From assembly GCF_014384895.1 (NCBI RefSeq), contig NZ_JACRSQ010000013.1, positions 54,868 through 118,867 on the forward strand: a stretch of 64,000 nucleotides of DNA, read 5' to 3'. Origin of the DNA: Bianquea renquensis. Lineage in GTDB: Bacteria > Bacillota > Clostridia > Lachnospirales > Bianqueaceae. Under the pieces are notes generated by a model that had not been told where the DNA came from, ran no database searches, and worked only from the letters and a program-made list of their open reading frames with translations. Within the stretch, counting starts at the first letter, position 1. Each line of letters starts with the position of its first letter. The position numbers were made by a program, and so were the translations under genes. Below are positions 25,019 to 33,484 of this stretch, in pieces.

Positions 25019-26191
25019 TTATTTGTATGACTTCTGATAGATTGCCACACATTCCTCATGGGATAACGCTTTCGGATCGGCAGTAAACAGACCGCCCATG
25101 GTTTCACGGGCATTTTCTGCCAGGCTGTCGAGTTCGTCCTCCTGAATCCCAAAGTCGGACATTTTAAGGTCTGCCACACCGCAGTCTTTCTGAAGCTGCA
25201 CCAACACATCCACAAAATCCTGCGCCCGGGAAGCGTCCTCTTTTCCCATCGCCTTCGCCATGGTAATGAACCGTTCATTACAGGCATGACAGTCCACAAA
25301 ATGCTGATAGTACGCAGCAGAAATCATGATCAGCCCTGCCCCGTGAGGCAGCTCCTGATGGTAGGCGCTCATGGCGTGTTCCATCGAGTGTTCGCTGGTA
25401 CAGCAGCTCACGGTCATCACCTGCCCGGACAGGTTATTTGCGAAGGCCACGCCTTCGCGGGCCTCCAGATCGTTTCCATCCTTTACGGCACGGACAAGAT
25501 ACCTTCCGATATTTTCAATGGCAGTCAGGGCCAGCATATCACCCATACGGTTATGCGCTTTGGAAATATAGCACTCTGTACTGTGGAACAGTGCATCGAA
25601 CCCCTGATATGCTGTAAACTTCGGCGGAACCGAAACCATCAGCTCCGGGTCAACCACGGACAGAACCGGGAACAGGCAGTCATAACCGCCGAATCCGATT
25701 TTCTCATTGGTTTCATCGTTGGTGATCACGCCCCACTGATCCGCTTCGGAGCCGGTTCCTGCCGTTGTGGTAATACAGATTACCGGCAATGCTTTTTCTG
25801 TAAGGGTTTTCCCGCCGCCAGTGCCGCCGTTCATGTAGTCCCAAATGTCACCGTCATTGGTTGCCATAGCAGCCATCGCTTTTGATGCGTCCATCACGCT
25901 GCCGCCGCCCAACGCAACGATAAAGTCACAGCTATTTTCCTTTGCGTAAGCCGCGCCATCCATGACGGTAGAGCGAAGGGGATTTGCCTGCACATGGTCA
26001 AACACCACCGTCTCCACGCCAACATACGCTAATTCTTTTAACACCCGGTAAAGCGTTCCCGTTTCCTTCATAGACTTGCCATTCGAGATTACGACCATCG
26101 CTTTCTTTCCGGGCATTTCCTGTGTGTGCAATTCGTTTAATTTTCCAGCGCCGAATAAGGTGCGGGTAGGAACGTAAAATTGATAACTCAT
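25019..26191 (-). CDS. Iron-containing alcohol dehydrogenase (family III)
   Basis: 390 residues. Nucleotide-binding motif GGGSVMDASK, TTTAGTGSEA, and metal-ligand region GFDALFHSTECYISKAHNR followed by HSMEHAMSAYHQELPHGAG (Asp and His ligands for Fe or Zn). Reduces aldehydes or ketones with NAD(P)H. It is the first full gene after the regulator fragment and thus the promoter-proximal member of the redox operon, consistent with an aldehyde-stress response. AGGAGGATTTTTT precedes the ATG. Confidence 0.92.
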   Translation of the reverse strand: MSYQFYVPTRTLFGAGKLNELHTQEMPGKKAMVVISNGKSMKETGTLYRVLKELAYVGVETVVFDHVQANPLRSTVMDGAAYAKENSCDFIVALGGGSVMDASKAMAAMATNDGDIWDYMNGGTGGGKTLTEKALPVICITTTAGTGSEADQWGVITNDETNEKIGFGGYDCLFPVLSVVDPELMVSVPPKFTAYQGFDALFHSTECYISKAHNRMGDMLALTAIENIGRYLVRAVKDGNDLEAREGVAFANNLSGQVMTVSCCTSEHSMEHAMSAYHQELPHGAGLIMISAAYYQHFVDCHACNERFITMAKAMGKEDASRAQDFVDVLVQLQKDCGVADLKMSDFGIQEDELDSLAENARETMGGLFTADPKALSHEECVAIYQKSYK

Positions 26192-26205
26192 AAAAAATCC
26201 TCCTG

Positions 26206-26373
26206 TTATTTTTTTCTTATTTCATGAATCATATAGTCTAACTGGTCTAATAACTGCTGCTTGCTGTGGATTTCATCCAGTAATTCTGCCCTGCTTTTCC
26301 GTATAATCCTGATCTGTTCCTCCTTTGTATTCCCATACTTTTCTAACTGCTTTGTTACTTCCTCTAACGTCAT
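26206..26373 (-). CDS. MerR-type C-terminal fragment
   Basis: 55 codons, MTLEEVTKQLEKYGNTKEEQ then LLDEIHSKQQLLDQLDYMIHEIRKK. This is the C-terminal dimerisation helix of MerR regulators of the AdhR/NmlR type, which normally follow a 75-residue DNA-binding domain. That domain is missing; leader and hairpin sequence lie where it should be. GGAGGCAGGAA precedes the ATG, so a short helix could still be made, possibly as a dominant partner of another MerR protein, but a decayed gene is more likely. It is 14 nt before the alcohol dehydrogenase. Confidence 0.55.
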   Translation of the reverse strand: MTLEEVTKQLEKYGNTKEEQIRIIRKSRAELLDEIHSKQQLLDQLDYMIHEIRKK

Positions 26374-26424
26374 TTCCTGCCTCCATATCCCTAATAGAAA
26401 GCGAATCCCCAAATTTCCGTTATC

Positions 26425-26473
26425 AAAAAAAATGAAGGTGTAGAGGAAAGTGCGCTGCACTTTTTTCTACACC
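26425..26473 (-). terminator. Leader terminator/attenuator of the redox operon
   Basis: Minus strand: GGTGTAGA, two mismatches, AAAGTGC, loop AGC, GCACTTT, two mismatches, TCTACACC (26473-26437), then a few bases and eight T (26432-26425). It starts a few nucleotides after the -10 box at 26477-26482, so it could either attenuate the operon or act as an operator. Confidence 0.65.
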
Positions 26474-26476
26474 TTT

Positions 26477-26505
26477 ATTATAAACGGAGATCCATGTTAT
26501 ATCAA
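26477..26505 (-). promoter_or_regulatory. Promoter of the redox operon
   Basis: -35 TTGATA (26505-26500), 17-bp spacer, -10 TATAAT (26482-26477). The stretch ATAATAAAGGTGTAGAAA after the -10 box is repeated about 50 bp upstream (around 26513-26530), so a regulator may bind both copies. Confidence 0.65.
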
Positions 26506-26566
26506 ATACTTAGTTTCTACACCTTTATTATGCCTAAAAAGCATTTCATGTGTTCTATGAATTTCG

Positions 26567-26709
26567 TCACTGCCAGACTAAACGGCTGCTGCTTTTTCCA
26601 AGCCAGTTGGATACTTCATTCCGTACATTTGTCCTCCTCGGAAGGACGATCGGCATATTCTCCAGATCTTTTGCATTTACCGCTTCTTTCTCCGCAAGCG
26701 GATCATCGG
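26567..26709 (-). pseudogene. LysR-family regulator, internal fragment
   Basis: The frame reads PLAEKEAVNAKDLENMPIVL then PRRTNVRNEVSNWLGKSS, typical of the effector domain of LysR regulators. There is no DNA-binding domain and no complete C-terminus. It joins the end of the 2249-residue protein's gene, so it marks where the surface-protein block was inserted or where a deletion occurred. Confidence 0.6.
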
Positions 26710-29700
26710 TTATTCTTTTCTTTCTTTGCGCTTCTTCGCGGCGATCACCGCAAGCGCCCCTCCGCTGATGTAGACGGCGAAAAGCCAAATCTGCCAGCTT
26801 CTTTCGTCACCGGTATTTGCGCCGTTTCCATTCTGGCCGGGGCTGCCCGCATTTCCGCTTCCCGGCTTCTCATCTCCTTCATCCGGATTCTTCGTATATA
26901 CCGCCTGCACCGTCACATCCTCTGTGATATTTTCCAGACTGCCCGGCTGCCAATAGGGCGCCGTCTCGTCATACCCTTCCTTCTCCGGGATTTCCGGAAA
27001 TGCCTCCAGCGGGATGCTGCTTCCATAGTTTGCCTGCATGGCAGCGACAATGACGCCATCCACCACAAAGCTTACGGTGTAAACCTCATATACCGCGACT
27101 GTGTAAGCCATTGTATTGCCTGCCGCGTCAGAAACCTCAATCACATGCTCCTTATTGTCTGCCTTCAGGGTATAGGCTTCCCCGTCCAGCTGAATCTCTG
27201 CGCCGTCCACCTTTACCTGCAGGCCGTTTTCCTCGCGGACGGTGAAGGTCTTGTCTCCGTAGTATATGCCTCCGTCCTCTATTCCCTGCACCGCGGGCGC
27301 CGTGCTGTCAAGCACAAGGCCGTCCGACGAACACCAGGTTACATTTCCTGCCTTGTCTGTGGCTTTTGCATAAATCACGTATTTGTTGTCCGGGTCGATG
27401 GTGAAGCCTTCCGTGTACTCGGTCCAGTCAGCTTCGCCCAGTGCCTTGACTTCTTCAAGGCTGAGAGCCTGCTCCGATACATAGTAGCAGAGCGTATCCA
27501 GCCCGCTTCCCTTCTCGTCCACCGTAATCGTCACCTTCTGCTTCTCATTGAAGAAGTTGCCAAAGGTAATGAAGTTTAAGAAGCTCTTCCAGATGATACC
27601 CTTTACCTTGATTTCCACTTGGGGAGGCGTTATATCCGCCACCCCCTCCACAGTAACAGTCTTTGTACTGTGCAGTTCTTCTATGGTATAGACGCCATCC
27701 TGGCCAATCAGGGGAACTCCATTGGCATACACTGCAAAATCCTCTCCCGCTGTGTAGCCCTCCAGAATCTCCACCCGGAAAATGAAGTCCTGGCCATCCT
27801 CCACCAAAAGCTCCTGCTCGGTGGAAACGGTATAGCCCACGGTATTTTCAGGAAGCAGGACAGAGTGGAATTCTCCGCTTGACCTGCGGTTTCCTCCCAG
27901 TACAACTGCCGCCTGCTGCTTATCTAATGTAACGGTCAGCATTCCATTGACAGTGTTGTCTGTGGTCAGGCTCTGTCCATCCATGGAGGCTGTTCCGTCC
28001 ACAATGTAAAGCTCCCAGTCTGCCTGACGTCCCACATTGCTGTCTTCGGGAATTACAATGCTCTTCCCGCCGGAAACAACCCGCAGTTCAAGCTCCGCGC
28101 AGGTGCCCGCCTGCAGCGTCCGTCCGGTATAATCGGCGCCGTTCACAAACACGGCAATGGCTGCGTCGGCCGCCCCCAAAAGCTCATTGGTCAGCTTCAT
28201 GGAATATTCCTTCGTCCTGTTTCCCGCCGCGTCCTCCGCATAAACCGTCAGCTTCTGTTCCAGCTTATCCGTATCCATGCCAAGCTCCGTCGTAAAGCTT
28301 CCATTTTCATCGGCAGAAACAGTCTTTACCTTCTCTCCGTCCAACAGGAAGGTAATGGCGGCTCCCGGCTCGCAGATGCCTTCCACCGTGGTCTGCTCCC
28401 CGAAGAAAGCGCCGTCCGAAGGCCCTGCAAGCATTAGCCTGGGCGCTGTGGCGTCCACGCGGAACCTATATTGAACTTGTACGCCGTCGCCGTCTTCATC
28501 CTCGCCCTTAAGGCTCAGGATATGCTCGCCCTCGGTAAGTCCATCCTCCGCGTCCAAATCTCCGGAAGCCTGCCGCCCGCGAAGCGTAATGGTTCCGGAA
28601 GGATTTGCCGACCAGCTGCCCTCGGCCATGCCGCCGTCCAGCGTCCATGTTCCCGATACGGGCGCATCCGATGTAATATTTATAACAACCTGAGTCTGGT
28701 TCACCACATCAATGGAGCTTTCCAGAGGATTTCCCTCCGAATCCGCTAGCCCCGCCAGCTCATCGGCCAGAGCCTTTGCCCCCTGGGCCGACACAGTCAC
28801 CGCCGCGGGGGTGGGTTTTTTCATCTGAACCTCGCTGCTTACGGCCTTTTCCGACAGATACATGCCCAGTCCGTCGGCAGTGGTTTTATAAGCCGCAACC
28901 TCTACGCGGTAAGTTTTTCCTGCCTCCAGCCCCACGTATTCTGTCGTTTCTGTCAGGCCCTCCATCTCCTCAGCCTCCGCCGGCGTATAATGGTTTCCTT
29001 CCGAATCCGTCCACACCGTAGCCGCGTACCTGCCGCCTACGGTCAAGGTTTCAGGAAGTGTCCCATCCTCATCCGGCAAAATCCACTGGTTTACAAAATC
29101 TGTCGCCGTCCATCCATCTCCGTCAGCGCCTGACTGTTTTTCATAAATGGAAACCACATAACCGTCATAATCGCCTCTGGCTTCCGCACCGATATCTATG
29201 CTGTAATCGCCGCCCAGGACAGCTTCCCCCAGTACAGGCGCGGCCGGCTGGTTTGGATTCGTATAAGCAAAGATTCCGTCAGCTTCCACAATACTGCTGG
29301 CAGACTCCGCCTCGTTGGAGGCCGTCACAGAAATCCGGTAGCTTCCGGAGGGCAGTGTATCCGGCAGGGTAAAGGAAACGGCGCCGCTTCCGATTTCCTG
29401 GCTGTCCTTCGTCTCGTAAAGCACATACATCTGTTCTTCATCGTCTACGGCATACACGGCCAGGCTGTTCATTTTTTCCATCTGGCTGCCGTTCCAGGTC
29501 ACCTGCATCTGTCCTCCGCCGGAGGTGTAGTCTGCGCTCTCCAGTCCCGGCAGATGCTTCATCTCATAAAGCGCTGCATCGCAGGAGCTTTCCGCAGTCA
29601 AAGTCCAGGTGTGGCCATAGCTTTCCCGGTCCGTAAAGGAAATCAGGATACTGCCCTGGCCTGTGCCCTCAGGAGGCGTCAGCAGGGCGTTGGCTTCTGT

Positions 29701-32700
29701 CTGGGTTTCTGCGTCCTTCGAGGAATCCAGCCATACGAGAGGGTACGCTTCTCCCTCTTCGTTCTTTAAAACAAGCCCTTTCCTGAACTGCTCCGCCTCT
29801 GCCGCCGTATCTGCGTCAAAGGTAACTGCCAGAGCCATATCGCCTTCCTCTGAGTAGGTCCCCAGAGATATGTCATAGCGCATTCTGTCTGCCGTCCCGG
29901 AAATCTCAGGCTCTGGGGAGCCTGCCTTAAAGGAAACAGGGCTTCCGGCCGTCAGCGCCTCCGCCGCCAGAACAGCGTTGGTCCCCACGTTCATATAGAG
30001 GACGCGCCCCGTCTCCTCGTCTGTGTAAACGGGAATATCCGCCGCCAGCGCCGCCACAGGCAGCGTAGGCTCCGGTGCGTCATATTTCCCGAAGGCAAAA
30101 TCCACGTCTCCGCCCCAGTAATACGTCACACCCATATCCAGCATCAATACATGGAGGGCGCCCCATATTTTGGAGGCATTGACTCCCAAATCTGCGCTTC
30201 CAATGGTAATTTCTCCAATCAGCGGGATTTTCGGCGTTTTCAGGGAGGCCGTCACAAATCCCTCCCAGAAAATGCTTCCGTCTCTGTCGTCTTCCTCCAC
30301 CACCAGATATCCGCCGCCTTCTATAATGCTGAGGATATCCACATTCAAAGAACCTCTCAGCTGCAGCCTTGGATACCAGTAGGCGGATAAGCCAACCTGT
30401 TCAATCAGATCGATTCCCGCGATTCCGATATTGCTCATGCTCACGTTAAAGCCCCGCATACTCAGGTTCAAATCGGTTCTGGCCTGCATCAGGGCAAACA
30501 GGGCAAACTGCCCGGAAAGCATCATGGTCAGAGGAGGGATGGTGGAGGACACAAACAGGGAATCGTAAAGCTTATCCACGCCGCCTCCCAGGCCCTGAAT
30601 CCAGAATACTCCCATACCATCCACGTTGATGCCCGGCGTGGAGCCGCCAATATAGAGATACAGCTTATTGGGGACCGGTATGTTGTTGTATGCCTTTAGC
30701 TCCAGAGACGCTTCCATCTCCAGAAATTCAAAATCTGCCTCTCCTTCTATGCCCACGGTCCATGTTGTATTGGCCGGCATGATGTTCAGGTTCAGCGTAC
30801 CCTCGATTCCCGGCATCCCGTCGGCATAGCTGGGAATCCCTACCTCCAGAGAGGTATTGAAGCCCACAAATCCGCCGCCGAAAAGGATATCGTGTACATA
30901 AAGAGCCAGGCTTCCGGCCTCGGCCTCCTCCCAGGCCGCCTGGTCTGCCGCATAGCGGTCCTGCACGTCCCGCAGCTGATCCGGCGTATAGTTGCTCTTG
31001 GCCATTTTCAGCTGAACCACCTCCAGGGCAGAGGTCTGCCTCCCGCCCCAGTCAAAATTCGTAGGGACAAGAAAATCCGGGGACATCTCTGCCCCAAAGG
31101 CAATCACCCGCCGCTTCGGCGCGCTTGTATCGGCAATATCCGTCGTTGTCCTCATCTGGCCGAACTGGCAGTACCGAAATTCCATAATCACTCCGGCGAT
31201 GGTCTGGGCGGTGCTGGCCGCTCCAGGCCAAATGAGGGTAATCGCGTTGGTGTTGGCAACGCTGTTTTTCAAATCGTCGAGGACTGTTCCGTCATAGCCG
31301 TACTGCAAAAGCGTGCTCTCCTCGCCGTTTTCGATGGAGCTGATGGCGCACACACCATCCCAGACCTTTGTCCGGCTGTTGGTCGTATAGACCTTGGCGT
31401 CAATGTTTGTCTCGATGCACTGGTCCTCCGCGCCCGGATTTTCCACCACGATATCCAGGGTTCCGGCCTCCACATCCAGACAGTCGCTGATGGTGATGGT
31501 TCCGCTGACCTTCCCCTCGATATCCTCCAGGGACACGGCCTTGGCCTCTGTCACATTGCCCTCCTCATCATACCAGAGGCTGAAATTTCCCCTAAATTCC
31601 AAAAGCACCCTGTTATCCGCATCCTTCATGCGGCTCTTATAGTCGGCCTCGTCCTCATAAGCCTGAAGCTGATAGGCGGTGCTCTGGGCGTAATCCTCCG
31701 CCTTTTCAATGGTTACAATGCCGTAAGTGGGCGCCATATATTCCGGCTTGTCTGTGGCCGTAAACTGCAGCATGGGGCTTGTGGTATCCTCTTTCCCGGT
31801 TTCATTCCAGTCAAATACCACCTGGTAGGCTCCCGCCTCCAGCGCGGCCTCCACCTGCAGGTACATGGTATTCTTGGCCGTATCCACGATTACCTTGTTG
31901 GAAGGAATCACCACATCCTCTCCTCCCGACAGGGGCTTAAGATAGGTCACATAGGCGCTGGTATCCCTCAGAAGGGAGAGGTTCTGGCCGGAAATATACA
32001 GATTCCTGGACCCTTCCGTATAAACCATCTGGGGCTCTATACTGTTGAAGGTAACGACCTCCCCCAGCACGCCGGGACAGAACAGGTAAAATTCCCTGCT
32101 GCCTAAAAGCTTCTCCTGGGTCAGTGTTTCTCCTCTGCCCGCGTCATAGCAGAGCACCTCGAATTTCCTGTATTCGCTGGCCGGCAGGGGCGTCACCTGA
32201 AAATACGCTTCCGCCCTTGCCACCTCGCCAGGCTGGAAATCCGATATCACCGTCTTAAAATCCGCCAGCTCATCCTCATAAAGCAGGTTGTCATACCAGC
32301 TCTCGTATGGCCGCACGTTATTCTGGGTTTTCACCACCACAGTAATATCGTCCACCGCATTTGCCGTAATGTTCTCCACATTCATCTCAAGCCTGATGTC
32401 TCCCGGCCTGCCGCCGTCCACCTGGGACAGGTAAGCGTCCTGCGCTTCGTTAAAGGCCATGGAACCGGGGAGGGTGGGAAAATTAATTGCCGCCCGTTCT
32501 TCGCTTCCCACCGTAACATTGGAAAATACGCCGTAATATGTACTCATGCTGGCAGACTGTCCATTTTCCAGAGTCCCCAGGTCGAAATAGAGGGCATAGG
32601 CGCTGTCTGCCGTCATGTAAGCCTCATTATAAGGATTTGTAAAATCCAGCCCCTCTTCCGGCATAAAATCGAATACAGTGGACGCCAGGTTATTCCAGTG

Positions 32701-33459
32701 CCCAAAGGCGACCTGATAGGGCGCAATGGTCTGGCCGTCGATGGTCGTGTTCAAGGTATAGGCCGTCACCGTAGGCGCGCCCGTATCATTGACCCCGTAG
32801 AACATCCCGTCAAAGGCCTCTCCGTTCCGGTTATCTAAAAGCTTCTCCGTCCGTACATGGGAATATTCCCCAAGGCTGTTGGGGACCTCGTATACGGCAT
32901 AATCCTGATATCCCAGAGCCGTGTCCACCATGAGCCGCATCTGTATGCTGGCCACCTCGTCGCTCTTAGCCGTGACGGTATAGCCGATGGAAACCATGCC
33001 GTGCTGGGCTGCACTTTCATCCAAAAGGGACAGCCTCTGCTCAGCAGCAATCTCCTCCACGCTCCAGGAAGCAATCAGCGTCTTCCCTTCTTGCGAAAGC
33101 GTCACTTTCCCGCCTTCAATTCCCTCATAGCTGTAATCTCTTCCAAAAATATAATCCTTTACACTGCCGTCCTTCCTGGTCACGCGGAAAGAAGTATAGG
33201 AAGTGTCGAAATCCTCGGAAGGATAAACCAAAAACTTGTTGTCATCTGATTTTTTCAGCTTATCTCCGGCCACAGTATCAATCAGAAAGCCGCCGTTTTC
33301 ACCGGAAACCGTAACGCTGATATAGTCGTCCTTAAGCTCCAGCTTGTCACTGGGTCCGGCGGCAGCTGTTTCCTCCGCCAGCGCGGTGACGGGAATTCCC
33401 GTCACCCACAGGGCGGCTGCCAGAACCAGCGCCAGTCCTTTTTTTAACAATGCCTTCAT
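26710..33459 (-). CDS. Giant secreted surface protein (2249 residues), NTGD-type end
   Basis: Signal peptide MKALLKKGLALVLAAALWVT then TALAEE. The N-terminal third is rich in beta strands with PDQLR/RYAADQ helical patches; the middle (FGGGFVGFNTSLEVGIPSYA to GGDVDFAFGKYD) is a long, Gly-rich beta domain. The C-terminal third has Ig-like/Big domains (PRLMLAGPSDGAFFGEQTTV), a module WKSFLNFITFGNFFNEKQKV to VLDSTAPAVQGIEDGGIYYG shared with the 1313-residue protein at 51.7 kb, and a B-repeat-like segment (YTVSFVVDGVIVAAMQANYG). It ends NGANTGDERSW, hydrophobic helix, KKRKERKE, a sortase-type tail with a degenerate motif. It lies 25 nt after the 2511-residue gene and should share its promoter. Probable adhesin or large binding scaffold; ligand unknown. 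Confidence 0.85.
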   Translation of the reverse strand: MKALLKKGLALVLAAALWVTGIPVTALAEETAAAGPSDKLELKDDYISVTVSGENGGFLIDTVAGDKLKKSDDNKFLVYPSEDFDTSYTSFRVTRKDGSVKDYIFGRDYSYEGIEGGKVTLSQEGKTLIASWSVEEIAAEQRLSLLDESAAQHGMVSIGYTVTAKSDEVASIQMRLMVDTALGYQDYAVYEVPNSLGEYSHVRTEKLLDNRNGEAFDGMFYGVNDTGAPTVTAYTLNTTIDGQTIAPYQVAFGHWNNLASTVFDFMPEEGLDFTNPYNEAYMTADSAYALYFDLGTLENGQSASMSTYYGVFSNVTVGSEERAAINFPTLPGSMAFNEAQDAYLSQVDGGRPGDIRLEMNVENITANAVDDITVVVKTQNNVRPYESWYDNLLYEDELADFKTVISDFQPGEVARAEAYFQVTPLPASEYRKFEVLCYDAGRGETLTQEKLLGSREFYLFCPGVLGEVVTFNSIEPQMVYTEGSRNLYISGQNLSLLRDTSAYVTYLKPLSGGEDVVIPSNKVIVDTAKNTMYLQVEAALEAGAYQVVFDWNETGKEDTTSPMLQFTATDKPEYMAPTYGIVTIEKAEDYAQSTAYQLQAYEDEADYKSRMKDADNRVLLEFRGNFSLWYDEEGNVTEAKAVSLEDIEGKVSGTITISDCLDVEAGTLDIVVENPGAEDQCIETNIDAKVYTTNSRTKVWDGVCAISSIENGEESTLLQYGYDGTVLDDLKNSVANTNAITLIWPGAASTAQTIAGVIMEFRYCQFGQMRTTTDIADTSAPKRRVIAFGAEMSPDFLVPTNFDWGGRQTSALEVVQLKMAKSNYTPDQLRDVQDRYAADQAAWEEAEAGSLALYVHDILFGGGFVGFNTSLEVGIPSYADGMPGIEGTLNLNIMPANTTWTVGIEGEADFEFLEMEASLELKAYNNIPVPNKLYLYIGGSTPGINVDGMGVFWIQGLGGGVDKLYDSLFVSSTIPPLTMMLSGQFALFALMQARTDLNLSMRGFNVSMSNIGIAGIDLIEQVGLSAYWYPRLQLRGSLNVDILSIIEGGGYLVVEEDDRDGSIFWEGFVTASLKTPKIPLIGEITIGSADLGVNASKIWGALHVLMLDMGVTYYWGGDVDFAFGKYDAPEPTLPVAALAADIPVYTDEETGRVLYMNVGTNAVLAAEALTAGSPVSFKAGSPEPEISGTADRMRYDISLGTYSEEGDMALAVTFDADTAAEAEQFRKGLVLKNEEGEAYPLVWLDSSKDAETQTEANALLTPPEGTGQGSILISFTDRESYGHTWTLTAESSCDAALYEMKHLPGLESADYTSGGGQMQVTWNGSQMEKMNSLAVYAVDDEEQMYVLYETKDSQEIGSGAVSFTLPDTLPSGSYRISVTASNEAESASSIVEADGIFAYTNPNQPAAPVLGEAVLGGDYSIDIGAEARGDYDGYVVSIYEKQSGADGDGWTATDFVNQWILPDEDGTLPETLTVGGRYAATVWTDSEGNHYTPAEAEEMEGLTETTEYVGLEAGKTYRVEVAAYKTTADGLGMYLSEKAVSSEVQMKKPTPAAVTVSAQGAKALADELAGLADSEGNPLESSIDVVNQTQVVINITSDAPVSGTWTLDGGMAEGSWSANPSGTITLRGRQASGDLDAEDGLTEGEHILSLKGEDEDGDGVQVQYRFRVDATAPRLMLAGPSDGAFFGEQTTVEGICEPGAAITFLLDGEKVKTVSADENGSFTTELGMDTDKLEQKLTVYAEDAAGNRTKEYSMKLTNELLGAADAAIAVFVNGADYTGRTLQAGTCAELELRVVSGGKSIVIPEDSNVGRQADWELYIVDGTASMDGQSLTTDNTVNGMLTVTLDKQQAAVVLGGNRRSSGEFHSVLLPENTVGYTVSTEQELLVEDGQDFIFRVEILEGYTAGEDFAVYANGVPLIGQDGVYTIEELHSTKTVTVEGVADITPPQVEIKVKGIIWKSFLNFITFGNFFNEKQKVTITVDEKGSGLDTLCYYVSEQALSLEEVKALGEADWTEYTEGFTIDPDNKYVIYAKATDKAGNVTWCSSDGLVLDSTAPAVQGIEDGGIYYGDKTFTVREENGLQVKVDGAEIQLDGEAYTLKADNKEHVIEVSDAAGNTMAYTVAVYEVYTVSFVVDGVIVAAMQANYGSSIPLEAFPEIPEKEGYDETAPYWQPGSLENITEDVTVQAVYTKNPDEGDEKPGSGNAGSPGQNGNGANTGDERSWQIWLFAVYISGGALAVIAAKKRKERKE

Positions 33460-33484
33460 ATCTGCTCCTCACTATCCATGTCTG

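Noticed and set aside
30892..32106. Long open frame on the plus strand inside the 2249-residue protein gene
   Set aside because: It is a shadow of the third-codon pattern of the real gene; it has no ribosome site or recognisable domain.
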